A stretch of DNA of 64,000 bases from Paenibacillus xylanexedens (GTDB lineage Bacteria > Bacillota > Bacilli > Paenibacillales > Paenibacillaceae). The position numbers and the translations under genes are program-made. Positions 11,773-18,348 of the stretch are shown piece by piece. Location of the stretch: assembly GCF_001908275.1 (NCBI RefSeq), contig NZ_CP018620.1, positions 2,418,001-2,482,000 of the forward strand, written 5' to 3'. The notes beneath the pieces are model-generated. The model ran no database searches, was not told where the DNA came from, and saw only the letters and a list, made by a program, of their open reading frames with translations. Position 1 is the first letter of the stretch. Each line of letters starts with the position of its first letter.

Positions 11773-12606
11773 ATGGATACCCGGATTTTTTTTGGTAAAA
11801 CAGAAGAAGCTGCTCGCCTGCCGATCTATATGACCACGGTTGGTTACTGGGAACACCAATATGAAACTGAGCGTCCAGAGGGATTCCCGGATTATCAGAT
11901 CCACCAGATTATTCATGGTCAGGGGAGACTGATTATACAAGAGGACGAGTATATCGTCGGACCGGGTGACGTTTTCTTTCTGTACCCCGATGTTCCGCAT
12001 CGATATATGCCCATCAGTGACCGTTGGGAACTGGCTTGGGTCTCGTTTCAGGGGAGAGAGGCTAGCCAGTTATTATCTTATGCGGGGATAACCGGTTCAC
12101 GCGTATGCAGACTCAGGACAGCAACGCTGCTACGTGGCCTGGAGCAACTTCTGGTTAGAGGAGAGAATGGCGGTGATACGGATTACGCAGATTACGATGT
12201 GGAGTGTTCCAAACAATTATATGCCCTGCTGCTGGATCTGAAGCCACTACTCATCGCATCCGCCAATTATAATGATGAACTGGAGCGCTTGAAGCCTGTG
12301 CTGCGTTATATCGCAGAGCATCTGGATCGTTCGCTTTCGCTGAAAGAACTGGCCGATGTGGCTGTGGTATCTCCCCAATATTTGTGCAGGCTGTTTCAGA
12401 GGGCACTCCATACCAGACCTGTATTTTACGTGAACCAGGAACGGATCAATCGGAGCAAACAACTCATGTTCAGTGAGAGAGAGCTTCGAATATATGAAGT
12501 GGCTGATCGGGTGGGTTACGAGAATGCCAGTTATTTCTGTGCGATGTTCAAAAGGCATACAGGCATGAGTCCAGAGCGTTTTCGCAAACTGCACGGACTG
12601 AATTGA
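11773..12606 (+). CDS. AraC-family transcriptional regulator, probable lacZ activator
   Basis: N-terminal cupin-like sensing domain (PDYQIHQIIHGQGRLIIQ, VGPGDVFFLYPDVPHRY) followed by two helix-turn-helix motifs of the AraC DNA-binding domain: LSLKELADVAVVSPQYLCRLF and IYEVADRVGYENASYFCAMF, then the family signature FKRHTGMSPERFR. It is divergent from lacZ, a common arrangement for regulators that sense a sugar and activate the adjacent glycosidase. The start is uncertain: ATG 11740 has no ribosome site, GGAG lies 6 bases before GTG 11764, and ATG 11773 starts the typical MDTRIFF N-terminus. The effector is not known; a galactoside is an inference from the neighbour. Confidence 0.85.
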   Translation: MDTRIFFGKTEEAARLPIYMTTVGYWEHQYETERPEGFPDYQIHQIIHGQGRLIIQEDEYIVGPGDVFFLYPDVPHRYMPISDRWELAWVSFQGREASQLLSYAGITGSRVCRLRTATLLRGLEQLLVRGENGGDTDYADYDVECSKQLYALLLDLKPLLIASANYNDELERLKPVLRYIAEHLDRSLSLKELADVAVVSPQYLCRLFQRALHTRPVFYVNQERINRSKQLMFSERELRIYEVADRVGYENASYFCAMFKRHTGMSPERFRKLHGLN

Positions 12607-12657
12607 AAGTCCGAATACTATTATTCATTTTGAATTTTGATCTGTTATTCATCCCAA

Positions 12658-12692
12658 TTTCAGTTTCCATTAAGGTTGGGAAGGTAAGATAA
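12658..12692 (+). promoter_or_regulatory. Conserved upstream block of small RNA copy 1
   Basis: 35 bases matching 27 of 35 with 16904-16938 at the same distance before the second copy of the repeated RNA. It ends in GGTAAGATA, where copy 2 has GGTATGATA, so a -10 element TAAGAT/TATGAT at 12685-12690 is plausible. No good -35 TTGACA is present; the shared ATTAAGGT may be an activator site or part of an alternative-sigma promoter. Confidence 0.45.
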
Positions 12693-12696
12693 GTCT

Positions 12697-12771
12697 TGTA
12701 AACCCCTTCTCGTGTTAAATAGATGTGTGACTGGCCCTATCGGATTGTCCTCCGGTAGGGCACTTTTTTTT
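12697..12771 (+). ncRNA. Putative small RNA, copy 1, with intrinsic terminator
   Basis: Positions 12693-12733 are identical in all 41 bases to 16939-16979. The core contains the C-rich AAACCCCTTCTCGTG and then TTAAATAGATGTGTGACTG. Immediately after it comes an 11-bp terminator stem, GCCCTATCGGA with TCCGGTAGGGC, and a T run. In the second copy the stem sequence is different but still pairs, which points to selection for the fold. The transcript would be about 70-75 nt. The C-rich loop resembles the ribosome-site-binding segments of Firmicute riboregulators such as RoxS/RsaE and FsrA, but it is not recognisably any of these. It could instead be a leader or attenuator for the AraC gene 77 bases downstream. 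Confidence 0.6.
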
Positions 12772-12847
12772 CTTCATTTCTGCGGTTGGTGGTATGATAG
12801 ATGAATACATAATGTGTAACCAACTCTAGTGACCGGAGGATGGAATT

Positions 12848-13783
12848 GTGGATCACAGTTTGCACCCGTTGTTTAAGCCTATTCAGATGAATGGAACGTA
12901 CCCTAACAGTTATTATATTGAGAAAGTACCTGCTGCTGGTCTGATGGCTTATGTGGCCTGTTATTGGGAATCAGGATCTCTTCCGAACACACATGCGGAT
13001 GTTGCTAAGAGAGAAGGTCCAGAGCGATCGATGACGACGGTACCTGCCCGGGTATTACCGGATGGTTGCACGGACATGCTGATTACATACGACCCGGTCT
13101 GTTCAAAGCACTCCTATGCTTACTGTGGCAATTATACACATCCGTTCGCTGTACCTGAGCCAGCCGATGATGGTTCCCCTGCTGGAGACTACACCTTTGG
13201 TGTCCGGTTCTTCCCGGGTGGAGCGCATGTCTTCCATGGCATGCCACTGGAGTGGTTTACGGATAAGCGAATTGCCCTTCAGGAATGTTGGCCGGAGAAG
13301 CTGAACGGGCTTCAGGAACGGATGGCCGAAACGAATCATTTTGCAGAGCGAGTAGAGGTTATGAATGCGTACTTGAGTCCGTTGCCCGTGCAGGCAAGCA
13401 CATCTGAGAACGATCTGATGAAAAACGTGCTGCACCGCATCTTTATAGATGGGGGACGTATGAGTGTCCAAGAGCTGGCGATGCGTGAAGTGATCAGTGA
13501 ACGGCAGTTGCATCGCAAGTTCTCGGAATGGGTAGGAATCAGCCCCAAGCGATTCAGTGAGGTGGTTCGTTTTCATCGTGTGTTGAGTGATATTCATCAG
13601 GGGAACACGGCAGACTGGGCAATGCTTGCCCAGAATCATGGATTTTTTGACCAAGCCCATCTGATTCGGCAATTTCGCAAGTTTTATGGAGAGACTCCGT
13701 TGACGGCAGCCAGGGAGCATGGCAGGATGTTGTCCGATTTGTACAATAGATCTGCAGCACCTTCGGTTATACTGAAGTCGTGA
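12848..13783 (+). CDS. AraC-family transcriptional regulator with DUF6597-like N-terminal domain
   Basis: 311 residues. The N-terminal part (IEKVPAAGLMAYVACYWES, ARVLPDGCTDMLI, GVRFFPGGAHVFHGMPLEWF) is of the type found in regulators beside DinB-like or stress genes. The C-terminal DNA-binding domain includes MSVQELAMREVISERQLHRKFSEWVGISPKRFSEVVRFHRVL and DQAHLIRQFRKFYGETPLT. GTG start at 12848 with GGAGG 8 bases upstream. The next gene, a DinB-like protein, starts 27 bases after the stop, so the two are likely co-transcribed and the regulator may control that gene. Ligand unknown. Confidence 0.85.
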   Translation: MDHSLHPLFKPIQMNGTYPNSYYIEKVPAAGLMAYVACYWESGSLPNTHADVAKREGPERSMTTVPARVLPDGCTDMLITYDPVCSKHSYAYCGNYTHPFAVPEPADDGSPAGDYTFGVRFFPGGAHVFHGMPLEWFTDKRIALQECWPEKLNGLQERMAETNHFAERVEVMNAYLSPLPVQASTSENDLMKNVLHRIFIDGGRMSVQELAMREVISERQLHRKFSEWVGISPKRFSEVVRFHRVLSDIHQGNTADWAMLAQNHGFFDQAHLIRQFRKFYGETPLTAAREHGRMLSDLYNRSAAPSVILKS

Positions 13784-13810
13784 GAATAAAAGATAAGGGA
13801 GACATCATAT

Positions 13811-14299
13811 ATGAATGGAACATTGCAGATTCGGGATCACTTGTTAAATGAATTGGAAACAGGCGTACGGACGGGGGCTTCGTTAATTCGCTTGATCCGT
13901 TCGGAGGATTGGTCGTATCGTCCACAGGAGAATATGCGTTCATTGGTGGAGCTAGTGCATCACTTTATCCAGATCACGGCATCGGATCTTGCCATTATGC
14001 AGGAAAAAGGTGAAGCTGAGGTTGGGCTGGTAGAGAATAGCCTATCGGGGACCCAGGATATCGAGAAGCTTGAAGCAACGTTATGGAGCAATTTCGAATC
14101 CTACAAAGCCTATATTACGGGATTGAGCGAAGACGACTTTTTGAATCGTTCAACAAAAGCTTTTTATATGGAGCATGGTCACTTGCAGGTTCAATGGCAG
14201 ATTGAAACGGTAACGCATGTATTCCATCACCGTTCGCAGCTGTATAACTATCTCAAGCAGCAGGGCCATGAACTGAACTTTTTCATGCTGTATGCGTAA
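13811..14299 (+). CDS. DinB-like four-helix metal-binding protein
   Basis: 162 residues with the DinB/YfiT-type helical bundle. HHFIQITASDLAIM near 52 provides the first histidines and VTHVFHHRSQLYNYLKQQGHE near 136 the second pair, the usual three-histidine metal site. Members include damage-inducible proteins and thiol-dependent (bacillithiol or mycothiol) S-transferases; the precise activity here is unknown. It starts at ATG 13811 behind AAGGGAG, 27 bases after the AraC gene, and is followed by a strong terminator, so the pair forms a two-gene unit. Confidence 0.8.
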   Translation: MNGTLQIRDHLLNELETGVRTGASLIRLIRSEDWSYRPQENMRSLVELVHHFIQITASDLAIMQEKGEAEVGLVENSLSGTQDIEKLEATLWSNFESYKAYITGLSEDDFLNRSTKAFYMEHGHLQVQWQIETVTHVFHHRSQLYNYLKQQGHELNFFMLYA

Positions 14300-14331
14300 T
14301 TAAACCTGTAATATTAAAGTAAGCTTAGTTG

Positions 14332-14363
14332 GCTTCACCGGATGGTCCGGTGGGGCTTTTTTT
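14332..14363 (+). terminator. Rho-independent terminator after the AraC/DinB unit
   Basis: GCTTCACCGGA pairs with TCCGGTGGGGC (11 pairs, some G-U) around TGG and is followed by TTTTTTT. Confidence 0.88.
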
Positions 14364-14489
14364 GCGAACATTCGTCTATCAATCTATGAAGTCTATCAAA
14401 ATTGGACATTATGACGCTGGTAATTCACCGTTGCTTTAATAGATTTCAAGCATAGAATACCGTATCAAAGCAAAAGGAGGTGATTTCAA

Positions 14490-14777
14490 ATGGCCATCCT
14501 TTTACCGCAACAGATTTACAACCTGGCTGCAAGTGTGGGTAAGTCCTACTACGAGGATCTGACTGGAGGAACCAATGCCAGCATTACGGTTAACAACTTT
14601 GGTCCGTTCGCAGTTGATTTGGTTGTTACTCGTGTGAATGCACCAGTGATCACGTATTTGATCCCTGCCGGCAACAGCCTTACACTGTCTGTAGACTTGC
14701 TGCTCGTAGCTGCGTTATTGACTAGTGCAGCTGGTGCATCTACAGGTACGATTCAGATTGCAACATCTGATTTCTAA
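14490..14777 (+). CDS. Small beta-rich protein of unknown function, very strong ribosome site
   Basis: 95 residues without a signal peptide or cysteines. The chain alternates short strands typical of a jelly-roll: SITVNNFGPFAVDLVVTRV, then VITYLIPAGNSLTLSV, then STGTIQIATSDF at the end. AAAAGGAGGTGATTTC before the ATG is an almost full match to the 16S anti-Shine-Dalgarno, indicating high expression. It is monocistronic with its own terminator. The general plan recalls small self-assembling beta-sandwich proteins of spore-formers (for example endospore appendage subunits), but that is a hypothesis; a related-looking small protein lies at 16387. Confidence 0.7.
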   Translation: MAILLPQQIYNLAASVGKSYYEDLTGGTNASITVNNFGPFAVDLVVTRVNAPVITYLIPAGNSLTLSVDLLLVAALLTSAAGASTGTIQIATSDF

Positions 14778-14798
14778 TGATGTAATGCTCTCGTTGAA

Positions 14799-14838
14799 CC
14801 TCTGTCGGACATCTTGTCGGCAGGGGTTTTTCTTTTTT
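14799..14838 (+). terminator. Rho-independent terminator
   Basis: CCTCTGTCGG pairs with GTCGGCAGGGG (G-U pairs included) and is followed by TTTTTCTTTTTTT. Confidence 0.82.
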
Positions 14839-14947
14839 TATGTGGAACCTTCTGGATTGAAAGTGATATTATACTAGAGTCTTATTATTTGATTAATAGG
14901 TTGTTATAAGAATGAATTTCTTATACAGCGAGAGAAAGGGAGATTTG

Positions 14948-15640
14948 ATGTTTAGAAAGATGTTCATCTGCATTTTGGGGGTAACCTTAGGATTGTCTGT
15001 AATCTTGTCACCACATGTTGCTCAGGCGGCGACTGAGATGACCACCCTGGAGTATGGCAATGGGGCTACATATTATGGAGAGACCAAAAATGGAAAACCT
15101 CACGGGAATGGAACCATGACCTGGGGGAAAACAAAAACTTATAAAGGAAGCTGGGCACAGGGAAAACGTTCGGGACATGGTGTTTATAAAGTTATAACAC
15201 GCGGTGAGGACAGAATTACAGAGTCCAAGTATGATGGGAACTGGAGGAATGACAAAAAGGATGGTAAAGGTAAACTTCAGGTTAACGAAATAGCATTGAC
15301 TGGAGATATGCTGGAATCGCGAATCCAAACAGGGACATTTGCAAAAGATCAGTGGATTGCAGGCTATGATGTACGAAATGGAGAATATGATCCGCCATAT
15401 TCGTTTCTTTACAAAGATTCGAAATTGAGACTCGAAATTTGGGGAGATATCGGAAATATTTTGAATGGATTAAAGAATAACTATTTTTTCTTGTTTACAT
15501 ATCAAAAGGGAAAAGTATATAAAAGTGTTGGTGTTGGAGATGAGTATAATCCCAAGCAATTTAGTTCCTTCATAAAAAGTGTAGAGAAAGAGATCAAGCC
15601 TCACATCAATCAATTTGAGGAATTGGCTAAGCAATTATAA
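14948..15640 (+). CDS. Secreted MORN-repeat protein
   Basis: 230 residues. Signal peptide MFRKMFICILGVTLGLSVILS with a likely cut after AQA. Three MORN repeats follow at about 35-100: YYGETKNGKPHGNGTM, YKGSWAQGKRSGHGVY and YDGNWRNDKKDGKGKL. The C-terminal half has no recognised domain. ATG 14948 is chosen because AAAGGGAG lies upstream and it begins a clean signal peptide; the longer frame from 14912 does not. MORN repeats in bacteria bind carbohydrate, lipid or protein surfaces; the role of this one is unknown. Confidence 0.8.
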   Translation: MFRKMFICILGVTLGLSVILSPHVAQAATEMTTLEYGNGATYYGETKNGKPHGNGTMTWGKTKTYKGSWAQGKRSGHGVYKVITRGEDRITESKYDGNWRNDKKDGKGKLQVNEIALTGDMLESRIQTGTFAKDQWIAGYDVRNGEYDPPYSFLYKDSKLRLEIWGDIGNILNGLKNNYFFLFTYQKGKVYKSVGVGDEYNPKQFSSFIKSVEKEIKPHINQFEELAKQL

Positions 15641-15759
15641 GTGTAATTAGAAGGTATGAACGTATACAGATTATAAATGTTGTTTATCCTGACGGTCATT
15701 CGATTAATTTAAGGTATAGGCGGCACGCAGATTGGTGTTGGCATACAGGAGGTTAGTGG

Positions 15760-16281
15760 ATGATGAACAGAACAATCTTATTTGAAACGGAACGGTTGGA
15801 ATGTGCGACTTGGAACGAAGGAGATCGTGCGCTGGCGTTTGCATTGTGGGGCGATCATGAGGTTGCCAAATGGATTAGCAGCAAGGGATTTCTGAGTGAG
15901 GATGAAGTAGAAGCGCGATTAACACAGGAGATTCAAAGGCAGAAGGAAGCAGGAGTGCAATATTGGCCCCTTTTTGAGAAAGAGTCGGAGGTGTTTGTCG
16001 GTTGCTGTGGCCTGCGTCCGTATTCTCCAGAAGAGGAGATCTATGAATTGGGATTTCATCTAACCCGGGATCACTGGGGCAAAGGGTATGCGCAGGAAGC
16101 GGCACGGGCGGTAATTGGTTATGCCTTTGACAAAATGAACGTGAAGGCACTGTTTGCCGGGCATCATCCGGATAATGAAGTGTCACGTCACATCTTGATC
16201 AAGCTGGGATTTGAGTATACAGGTGATGAACGTTATGAACCAACAGGAAAGATGCATCCATCCTATGTGCTGCGAAAATAA
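15760..16281 (+). CDS. GNAT-family N-acetyltransferase (RimJ/RimL type)
   Basis: 173 residues, the usual size for this group. ETERLECATWNEGD is the N-terminal strand of RimJ-like enzymes; GCCGLRPYSPEEEIYELGFHL is the central beta region; RDHWGKGYAQEAARAVIGYAF is the acetyl-CoA binding loop and helix (motif A, R/Q-x-x-G-x-G/A), and NEVSRHILIKLGFEYTGDERY is the C-terminal motif B. It would acetylate an amine on a protein N-terminus, ribosomal protein or small molecule. GGAGG lies 7 bases before ATG 15760. It faces the next gene, at 16387, head-on. Confidence 0.88.
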   Translation: MMNRTILFETERLECATWNEGDRALAFALWGDHEVAKWISSKGFLSEDEVEARLTQEIQRQKEAGVQYWPLFEKESEVFVGCCGLRPYSPEEEIYELGFHLTRDHWGKGYAQEAARAVIGYAFDKMNVKALFAGHHPDNEVSRHILIKLGFEYTGDERYEPTGKMHPSYVLRK

Positions 16282-16386
16282 GAAACCCCGACCAATGAAG
16301 GACAGGGATTGGGTGAGTCTTGATCCGAATACCATGTTTTTCTCAATGGGCACAGATGAGATTGAGGGCATCTGGGTTCCTCTTTC

Positions 16387-16737
16387 TTATAGAACAAGTT
16401 CATTCGAAACAATCCGATGTGCGGTGACGATTTGCCCAGTGCTGTCTTTTCCCCACACTGAAATTTCAGTTGATGCAGCTGCGCCTCCACCCGTTGTGAA
16501 TACATATTCGTATCCATCCAGGTTGGCATAGTAGGTTTGAGAGAAGACTTGCCCGGGGGTCAGATTAACGGATTGCAGCACATATAAGGTCCTCGTTCCA
16601 TTCAGGAAATAACCTTCAATGAGTACATTGGACGTATTGATGGAATCGGTGTTGACCATTTTGATGGTGACTTGTTGTGTAGGCCTGCTGCCACCGGAGA
16701 GATTGTTCTCGATCGGGCCTGTAGAAAGGACTGCCAT
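16387..16737 (-). CDS. Small beta-rich protein of unknown function, possibly spore-surface
   Basis: 116 residues beginning MAVLSTGPIENN, with no signal peptide or cysteine. The body is strand-rich: VTIKMVNTDSINTSNVLIEGYFLNGTRTLYVLQSVNLTPGQV, then YEYVFTTGGGAAASTEISVWGKDSTGQIVTAHRIV. I associate this layout with a widespread, uncharacterised family in Bacillus and Paenibacillus spore-formers; a jelly-roll surface or appendage subunit is possible but unproven. AAAAGGAG precedes the ATG by 7 bases. Its promoter region is back-to-back with small RNA copy 2. An alternative is a cytoplasmic protein of unrelated function. Confidence 0.7.
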   Translation of the reverse strand: MAVLSTGPIENNLSGGSRPTQQVTIKMVNTDSINTSNVLIEGYFLNGTRTLYVLQSVNLTPGQVFSQTYYANLDGYEYVFTTGGGAAASTEISVWGKDSTGQIVTAHRIVSNELVL

Positions 16738-16903
16738 AGGTTCATCTCCTTTTTTATGAATGTCTTTTCCTGAGAAAAGCTAGAATAGCATATGTTAGAA
16801 TTGGCAAAAGCGTTTGGACAGAGAGATAGATGTACTGACTGAAAAGAAGGCACTCAAATTTCTGTCCAGAGGGGATATATGTTTTCATGTTTTTTTATTT
16901 CGC

Positions 16904-16938
16904 TTTCAGCTTCTATTAAGGTAGAAGAGGTATGATAG
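16904..16938 (+). promoter_or_regulatory. Conserved upstream block of small RNA copy 2
   Basis: Matches 12658-12692 at 27 of 35 bases and contains TATGAT at 16931-16936, a good -10. Because the neighbouring gene at 16737 points away, transcription of copy 2 must start here or nearby, so this block is a better-supported promoter than that of copy 1. Confidence 0.5.
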
Positions 16939-16942
16939 GTCT

Positions 16943-17010
16943 TGTAAACCCCTTCTCGTGTTAAATAGATGTGTGACTGACCCCGCCGGACGCCGGTGGG
17001 GTATTTTTTT
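16943..17010 (+). ncRNA. Putative small RNA, copy 2, with intrinsic terminator
   Basis: The second copy of the 41-base exact repeat (16939-16979). The terminator stem CCCCGCCGG / CCGGTGGGG (16981-17001) differs in sequence from that of copy 1 but pairs fully and is followed by TATTTTTTT. There is no ribosome site or ORF of note. It starts about 200 bases upstream of and diverges from the gene at 16387, and it ends about 160 bases before rhaD, which has its own promoter at 17073-17102. This favours an independent RNA over a leader. Confidence 0.65.
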
Positions 17011-17024
17011 GTTTGATTTTCATA

Positions 17025-17102
17025 TAAACAAAACTAAACAAAATAAATAAAAGGTTATTTCTGTGTTTGTCATTGACTATCAAAGATAAACAAAGGTATA
17101 AT
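17025..17102 (+). promoter_or_regulatory. rhaD promoter with three TAAACAAA operator-like repeats
   Basis: A -35 TTGACT at 17073-17078 and a perfect -10 TATAAT at 17097-17102 are 18 bases apart. TAAACAAA occurs at 17025-17032, 17035-17042 and 17087-17094; the first two are 10 bp apart and the third lies in the spacer of the promoter. A-rich direct repeats of this type are used by DeoR-family sugar repressors, so repression until rhamnose is present is a reasonable inference. Confidence 0.65.
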
Positions 17103-17172
17103 GAATGTGAAATAAAGAACTTACTATGTACGTGGCAAGCCATTTGATTTTCAATATAAGGAGAGATTGATC

Positions 17173-18024
17173 ATGAACGTGACCCTTACCAATGAAACAA
17201 AGCAGGCTGCAGGTTTCCATATCCCATTTGTCCGTGAGATGGCTGAGATTACACAACATATGTGGAAAAATGGCTGGGATGAGCGCAATGGCGGTAATGT
17301 CAGTTATCTGCTGGAGGAAGAGGAAGTCGCCCAATATATCGATATCCATCATGTGATTCGCAAGATCAAACCGGCATTTTCGGTGCAGGAGCTGGCAGGC
17401 AAGTATGTTATCGTGACCGCATCGGGCAAATATTTTAAAAATGTACTCGCTGATCCTGAGAGCAACCTGGGGTTGCTGCGTGTATCGCAAGATGGTCAGG
17501 ATCTGGAAGTGCTCTGGGGATTGAAGTCGGGGGCAAACCCAACAAGTGAGTTACCTACACATTTCATGAGCCATATTGAACGTTTGAAATTGGACCCGAA
17601 CCACCGGGTTGTCATGCACAACCATGCCACTCATGTATTGGCCATGACGTTTATCCACGAATTGGATGAGGCAAAATTTACGAAGACCCTCTGGCAGATG
17701 TGCACGGAGTGTGTGGTTGTATTCCCGGATGGAATTGGCATTATCCCATGGATGATTCCTGGATCGAACGAGATTGGCCGCGAAACGGCTGAGAAAATGA
17801 AAGAATACCACGCGGTCATCTGGCCGCAGCATGGCATATTCGGAACAGGTACAACGATTGACGAGGCTTTTGGTCTGATTGAGACGATTGAGAAGGCAGC
17901 CCAGGTGTTTATGCTGGTTGCTGGTCACGAGATCCGGCAGAGAATTACGGATGAGCAGCTGACCACACTGGCACAAGCGTTTGGTGTTACCCCTCGTCCC
18001 GGCATACTGGACGTGAAGGTGTAA
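17173..18024 (+). CDS. rhaD: Rhamnulose-1-phosphate aldolase (class II aldolase)
   Basis: Cleaves L-rhamnulose-1-phosphate into dihydroxyacetone phosphate and L-lactaldehyde in rhamnose catabolism. The sequence follows E. coli RhaD closely: GWDERNGGN near 35, ASGKYFKNV near 86, PTSELPTHFMSH near 125 with the catalytic glutamate region, VMHNHATHVLAMTF near 144 with the zinc-binding HxH, and WPQHGIFGTG near 217 with the third zinc histidine. 283 residues. ATG 17173 follows AAGGAG by 8 bases. No other rhamnose gene (rhaA, rhaB) is adjacent, so the pathway is split or the gene is used for another deoxy sugar. Confidence 0.93.
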   Translation: MNVTLTNETKQAAGFHIPFVREMAEITQHMWKNGWDERNGGNVSYLLEEEEVAQYIDIHHVIRKIKPAFSVQELAGKYVIVTASGKYFKNVLADPESNLGLLRVSQDGQDLEVLWGLKSGANPTSELPTHFMSHIERLKLDPNHRVVMHNHATHVLAMTFIHELDEAKFTKTLWQMCTECVVVFPDGIGIIPWMIPGSNEIGRETAEKMKEYHAVIWPQHGIFGTGTTIDEAFGLIETIEKAAQVFMLVAGHEIRQRITDEQLTTLAQAFGVTPRPGILDVKV

Positions 18025-18113
18025 CGAATTAATCCGAGGTTAACAACAATTGAAAGTTTGATCTGACGCGTAGTGATTCTGATTGAGAATATTGATTCGT
18101 TATATACAGGAAG

Positions 18114-18154
18114 TGGTCTTTGGTTCACTGAACCAAAGGCCATTTTCTGTTTTT
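18114..18154 (+). terminator. Rho-independent terminator of rhaD
   Basis: TGGTCTTTGGTTC pairs with GAACCAAAGGCCA (13 pairs) around ACT, then TTTTCTGTTTTT. Confidence 0.88.
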
Positions 18155-18348
18155 CGGCTAACAAACGTCGTTTTGGTTCAAAATAGTTCAAAATACTAAA
18201 CAAGAATGGCTTTGTTATCGATTATTGAATCGTAGAATGCATTATCACGCGCTGGCGAAATTCGGGTGAAATGACGTATTGTCAACGGCTCTGCGATTTT
18301 GCATAATAACAATGCTTCACAGATGAGAGACGGAAGGAAGTTATGATC

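Noticed and set aside
16211..16531. 106-residue plus-strand ORF
   Set aside because: It overlaps the end of the acetyltransferase gene and is antisense to the beta-rich protein gene; both of those have clear starts.
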